A stretch of 20,434 nucleotides of DNA, from positions 1 to 20,434 of the forward strand of contig CAZPNW010000152.1 in assembly GCA_964588175.1 (NCBI GenBank), given 5' to 3'. Positions 13,301 through 19,300 of this stretch are shown here, piece by piece. Positions within the stretch are counted from its first letter, which is position 1; each line of letters starts with the position of its first letter. Source of the DNA: JBAZTA01 sp964588175. Its GTDB lineage: Bacteria; Omnitrophota; Gorgyraeia; Gygaellales; Profunditerraquicolaceae. The notes under the pieces were generated by a model. That model saw only the letters and a program-made list of their open reading frames with translations. It made no database searches and was not told where the DNA came from. Both the position numbers and the translations under genes were made by a program.

Positions 13301-16300
13301 GGATATATATATTATCCGGAATGGTTATAAGGCCCGGTTATGAAGCTTTCAATTATATGAATTGTATGGATATATTTAATTTCGCCATCGGAATAACCAA
13401 AGAACGGATCAATCCATATGATGCGATCATGATAATACAAGCAATAAGTGGTGATCCTTATGAGGCTTTAGGGATATACAAACAGGTTATTTTAGCGGCT
13501 CAAGAAGGGAACGTCCCTTTGACTATGGCAGTTTTTAGTAAATTATGGGAAATATCCTCTCCACAGGATAATGTAAGAGATTCTTCGTCTCCCCTTGCCC
13601 CGGACAAGCATAGGGAAAAGCAGGCAGAAGCCTTCCTGGCGCAGGATTTATTAAGCGCGTTCCGGGAGATAGATGATAAGCCGGTACATACTTTCGTTTT
13701 CCAGGGCACAGATAAAGACGTGCGTAAGCAGGCAAAGCAAATATTCAGTTGGAGATGGTTTATAAATCTGATGCTTGCCGGACGCTTGAAAGAATTTACC
13801 GCTGTCCAGTTTATGCAACGCTCGGAGAACGGGGCTTATTATGCCGCTGTTATTGACAGAATGTGGCGCATAAAGCTTGGGCTCAACAGGATTTTGCGCT
13901 GCGAGATTGAATTGGAAGACTATGAATTTGTCCTGGAGTTAAGCGCGTTTTCCGGTAAAAAACTCATATACCTGCATGATATTTCACTCGGCCGGTCTGA
14001 CCTCGTGATCGATAGCCTCAGGGGCAAAGGGTTAATGTCGCTTACCTTTAAAAATACCGCTTCTTTCCTGGAAAACGAATACCCGGGATGGGCGTTTGAG
14101 GCAAGGACCATTTGCAGCAGCAGCGAGGCAATATTCCACTGGCTGAAAAAGTATTTTGGAGCCAAGCCGGTGAATAACTCAATGTTATGGAGAGGCAGGG
14201 TCAGAAATAATAATGGGTCATCGCCGCTGGCGATTGAAGCTAAAACTATCCTTAAAGACTTAAGAAACCAAAGTAATATTAACGATAAGAAGTTAATTGA
14301 ATTCTTAGAAAGGCTGTTGCGTTCGCCGAATATGCAATTCAGGAAATCAGCGGCGCGCGCCATTATTGAAGAAGTTTTGGGCGCGCAATACAAGCAGTTG
14401 CGTTTATCCGCATTGGAAACGATACTGCCGTTGATCGGTTTGCCCCGCTTTATCGCTCCTTCCCTCGGCCAAATAGACATCCATACCCATACCCTGTTAT
14501 CTGACGCGTACGCGACTCCTACGGCAATGATCCTCAAAGCGTATGAAGTTGGGCTCAGAGCAATCGCCATTACGGACCATGATATGTTCCCGGATGATGA
14601 TGAGGCGGAATTGGCTGCCATGAAAGTAAACCGGTTTCTTAACCTCTCAGGCCAAGAATTTACCTATATCCCCGGATTAGAAATAACTACTCTTTTTGAA
14701 GGAGTGGAAGTCCATTTGTTGGTATATCTTCCCGGTTACCGGAAGCAGCGTCCGGAAATTATGAGGCTCCCCGCCGCAAGGATTTTACTTGATAAGTTTG
14801 AGAAACTGACAACAGTCAGGGAACAAGATGCATTTGATTTAATGCGGGCGATCCAAGTGAGGCATCCGGATTTGATGATCAGCGAAGCGGCTATTCGTGA
14901 GCATACGCGCAGTAAAATCTTCGATTCCTCTCCCGGTGATGCGCTTTTTGCCCTCAATCAGGGATTTTTCAAGAAAAGAGGCATCTATAATCCGAAGGAT
15001 GTCTGGTATCAATGGATATCGCCGGATAATGAATTAAAGAGTATTGCCAGCGCCGGAGAAAGGAAATATTTTGCCCCTATTGAAGAAATAATTGCGTTTG
15101 TAGCGCAGTCCGGGGCTAAACTTGCCATTGCCCATCCCAGCGAGATCATTGCAAATGAGCGTAAGGCTGGAAAAAGAGATATGTTGCCGAATCTGTTACG
15201 CTATTTAGCTGAAAAGGTTGAAGGAAAGAAGTTACAACCGGAATCAATTTTAGGTGTTTCATATTATAGCCGCAAACTTACCGCTCAGGCTGAAAGAAAA
15301 TTCGTTCAGGATTGCTATCGGTGGGCTTTGTCAGAGTATCCGTTCTTGACTTCGCAAACTTTCTTCCTCCTGCCTGAGTCAGATAGCCATTGGAGGCTTA
15401 CCCCTGCTCCGGGAAGAGGAGATGATTATCCTGTCCGTGCAGAAGAATATACCTCGCAATTGATCGGGGCACTATTTGCTCCTGTGAGGATAACTGCCGC
15501 CTCGCCGCTGGCGTCCTCTTTAGAGCTTTTTATATTTGATCTGACCCAGACACTTTGCGAATATGGGGAATTCGGAAGAATAAGAAAACAAATATCCTAT
15601 TCCTGGGCTTTGCAAGAATTGCCCCGCCAAAATAAAAATTTAACGGCAGTTGAATTAGAGGAGATTGTCGTAAGACGGGGAAGTCTTACCGGCGCGCTTG
15701 CGTCGCTGGGTTTGCCTCTTGATAAATATTTTAATTATTTAGGCCTCGCCCTTCCTGCCTCAACCTATCCCCGGAGTGACCCGGAGTTGCGCCAGGTTTT
15801 ATTACAGGAACAAAAGCAAGGTCATCGTTTGGCCCTTGCTACTAATAACGGGAATCTTGTCGCTCTTACGATACTTAACGGACTCGGGGTAGAGGATTTA
15901 TTTGCTTGTGTTATGACACAGCAAAGTTTTGGCAAGGGTAAGCCCGATCCGGGCATGTTTATCGAATTGTGTAAGCTTCATGGTGTTAGCCCTGAGCGGG
16001 CGGTTTCCATAGGCAACAGCAGGCAGCATGACCTGGAATCCGCGGCTCAAATCGGTATGTGGGGGGTTCTGGTAAATGGGCCCGGAGAGCTCAAGGATAC
16101 TCTCAATGGCCGGCTCGTTGAATTAAAAGAATTGAGAAATAAGATCATACGAGGGCGTAAGGCGATAGCGCCGGATTATTTGGTTGTACCGGTAAATTTA
16201 CGCAGCGCTTCGCCGCTGGCGCTCTTTTCCAGTTCTATAACAAGTAGTTCACCTGTTGTTACGCTCGCTTCTGCTCGAATAAGAGTCACAACCACATTAG

Positions 16301-19300
16301 AATATCAACCTTTATTCAAAGGGCTTGCGGAGATCCTCGAACTACCGGTGGATGAGATTGTGAAATGGTTTATTTCTGGCACGAAAAGATTGACACTTAG
16401 TGATTTATCTAAAGGAATCCCTTTGAGAAAGGTATTGAATGGATTATTGCGTATGAATGACGGGTTAAGGGGGCCAGGCCAAGGCATTCATAGCATTACT
16501 TTGGGTTTAGCAAGCCGGAAAGACAGAAGGAGTATTAACCGTATTTGGATAGCTTTTTGGACAAAAAATAAGAAAAATACGATCCTTTTCTTTAGGTATG
16601 ATGAATATAAGTGGAAATTTGATATTCAAGAAAAAGAATTAAACTCTAAAGTAAGTCCAGGGGGGTCCGTTTTAGAAGACACATATAAAACAGTATCGGA
16701 TAAAGATTATTTTGAGATAGTTCCCTTTAATAATGAGCATCATCCTGCGCGTCGTTCAGCTAAAATTGCCTCCTCTTCTTGCCGTTGTGCGTTATTAAAA
16801 CCGGAAATTAGTTTCCTCGGCAGCGATAAATTCAGGAAGCGAGTGAGTAAAGAAATTTCCCGTTTATTCAGCCTTGGTTTATATGATGAGATCGGGTGTT
16901 TGCCGGGGTACCAAATAGTTGAAAGAACAAGAAATGGATCAGAGGATTGTATCGTTTATGCGGCGAGGAAATTAGGGGTTGATCTGCACGCTTTATATTC
17001 ATATGAAAAGTTGCGTGCGATCTTTCCTGAAGTCAGTTTGCGCGATGCAAAAAAGAATGATTTAGTAGCCTATATTCATGCGTCGGGGATTGTCGCTCAC
17101 TGCGGGATATATCTCGGAGATGGAATGGTCGAGTCAAAGCTAGATAGGGCACATGTTTATTCGCATCCTCTCTGGCTTGTTCCTTTGATGTACGGTCAGC
17201 CGAGGATCTTCCGCTCAACGATATCCGAAGGAGTTTTGCCCGCGCGTACCGCCTCGCCGATGGTAGAAAAAACGAAAATAGTGATTTCCGGCCAGGAATT
17301 ATTTCCCTTGATCGCTCCTACGGCGGTTACGCATTCTTTCGATGAATCGTGTATTATCTCTCTTTCACCTGAAGTCGCCAGCGAGTTGACCGTAAGGTCA
17401 AGGACACAGTTCTTGATATTTCTTCCCGGAGACTTAGAGTTTTTAAAGCAAGTCACTACGTTAGATCATGCGAAAATAATGTTGCAAGATATTAAGTTTG
17501 AAGAAAATAGCGGGTTTTCTACCTTGGGCCAAAAAGGAAGTTTAAAGACGCTCCCTGAAGCATTGCGTATTCCTTTCGTTGCTTTGACTCACCAGAAGCT
17601 TTCAGCCCTTCGGCAGACACGGAAATTTCTCGCGGTGGTCAATACCAGTAAAGCCATGACACAAGAAGACACAATAATGCTGGCGGGAGTCGGGATGCAT
17701 TTCTCAAAAACCCCTTACGTAAAGCTGGAGGTAAGAAATAGAGATGTAATGACGAATAATGCGGAAATGTTTAACGCCGTCAAGGCGCTGGTAGCGCTTA
17801 ATAGGAATATCAGGATCATTCCCCTTATAGGCAAAGAAATCCTCGCGGATATGCTGGCGGAATTGTTGAGCATTAGCCAGGTCGTTGCGTTACGCGTTGA
17901 ATTAACGCGGCCTGGTTCCCATAGAGGTTTGGGCCTTCCCGAAGAGACAGATAAAGTGAAGTCGGTTATCGCCTTAGCCAGAAAAATACGTCCGGGTATT
18001 CAACTGATCGGTGAATGCGGAATTGGAGATCCGGAGCATGCCCGCCAAGTAATGCAAATGGGATGTAATGGTGTTTTAGTCAACGCTGCCATTACCCAGT
18101 CCGCAGACCCTGTCGCGGCAGCCGTTGCTTTTAGAAATGCGGTTAGTATTGGTACCGATAAACGTGACGGTTTTATCGTTTCCGCTTCTGCGTTGGTGGT
18201 TTGGCCGGAAGTATCCATCAGCCGCAACGAGATACTCTCAAAACCGATTATTTTCTGCAATAAGTATACCCTCGATACGGTTAATCCGGATTCTAAAGAA
18301 TTTGTCGTGGCTTCAGGGTATGCCGGAACGGATATTGTCAATCTTTGGGCGGCTACCCATTTTACCCGGGCTTATTTGATCAATGATTTCCAAGTTCGCA
18401 TACAGGAATTGCTTGCCCATCGCCAAATGTGGAGCAGGTTGGATAAAAAATCGCCGTATTTTTGGAATAAGTATTGTCTCGGGTATAATCATACCGCTGA
18501 TTTCTATGAGGCCCGGGAATTCTTCATTATTCAGGAGCTGCAGGCTTTGGGTTTGGCAAAAGATGATTTGCTCGATATTCATCAGGATGGAAAAGGCAGG
18601 GTGGTATTGACTTTCAGGTTATTTGCGGGAGATCGCAAAAGAATGATCGTTTTTGTTAAAGATAATATTGTTTCTTCAAGCGATGAATTGAACAGGGAGC
18701 TTTTGGGGAAGCTCGACGCTTATTATCAAAAAGCCTGCGAAGATTCAGGCAGGGAGTATGAACGGTATCTGCCGATTATTTCGCGATGGATCAAGCCGCT
18801 GGGTTTCTTGATCATTAACCCTTATCGCCAAATCGGCGGACATATAAATCTCTCAGATCTTTTAGAAGTCGATTTTGCGAAGAAAACTGATGCAATGGGT
18901 TGGCTTCTTTTGCTGTTAGAAAGCAAGATGGGGATAGATATTGCGATGTTATTAAATGAATCTCCCGGACATGGATGGGCTACAGAAGCGTGGCAAAAAC
19001 AAACCGCTGCTTCGCAACCAGGTTCCAGCCCCGTACAGAAAGAAGAAACCTGCTCTTTGGCGGCTGGTAATGCTGCCGCGAACAAGGGAGAGTGTGCTTT
19101 TCCAGAAGCGGAAAATATGTCTGAAAGGATCTGGAAATATTTATTTGCTCTGGCTGAAAACAGAGAAAATGAATATCCGCCGGCTCGAGTCGCAGCGGGA
19201 TTATTTTGTCCGGATACGCAATTGATCATTGCTGCTGAAACCAATGGCCCAGGGACCCATGAACATGCCGAGATCAAGCTTATAGTTGAAGTTTTGTCCA

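Noticed and set aside
13920..14621. 233-residue ORF on the minus strand
   Set aside because: It lies entirely antisense to the GNAT-like/PHP segment, where the + frame carries complete PHP motifs. Its product is Ser/Arg/Leu-rich with no recognisable motif, typical of a shadow ORF.
3547..19035. Linker copies as a CRISPR array or mobile-element repeats
   Set aside because: Units are only 12-18 bases, irregularly spaced, in phase, and variable at synonymous sites, which fits protein-level linkers.
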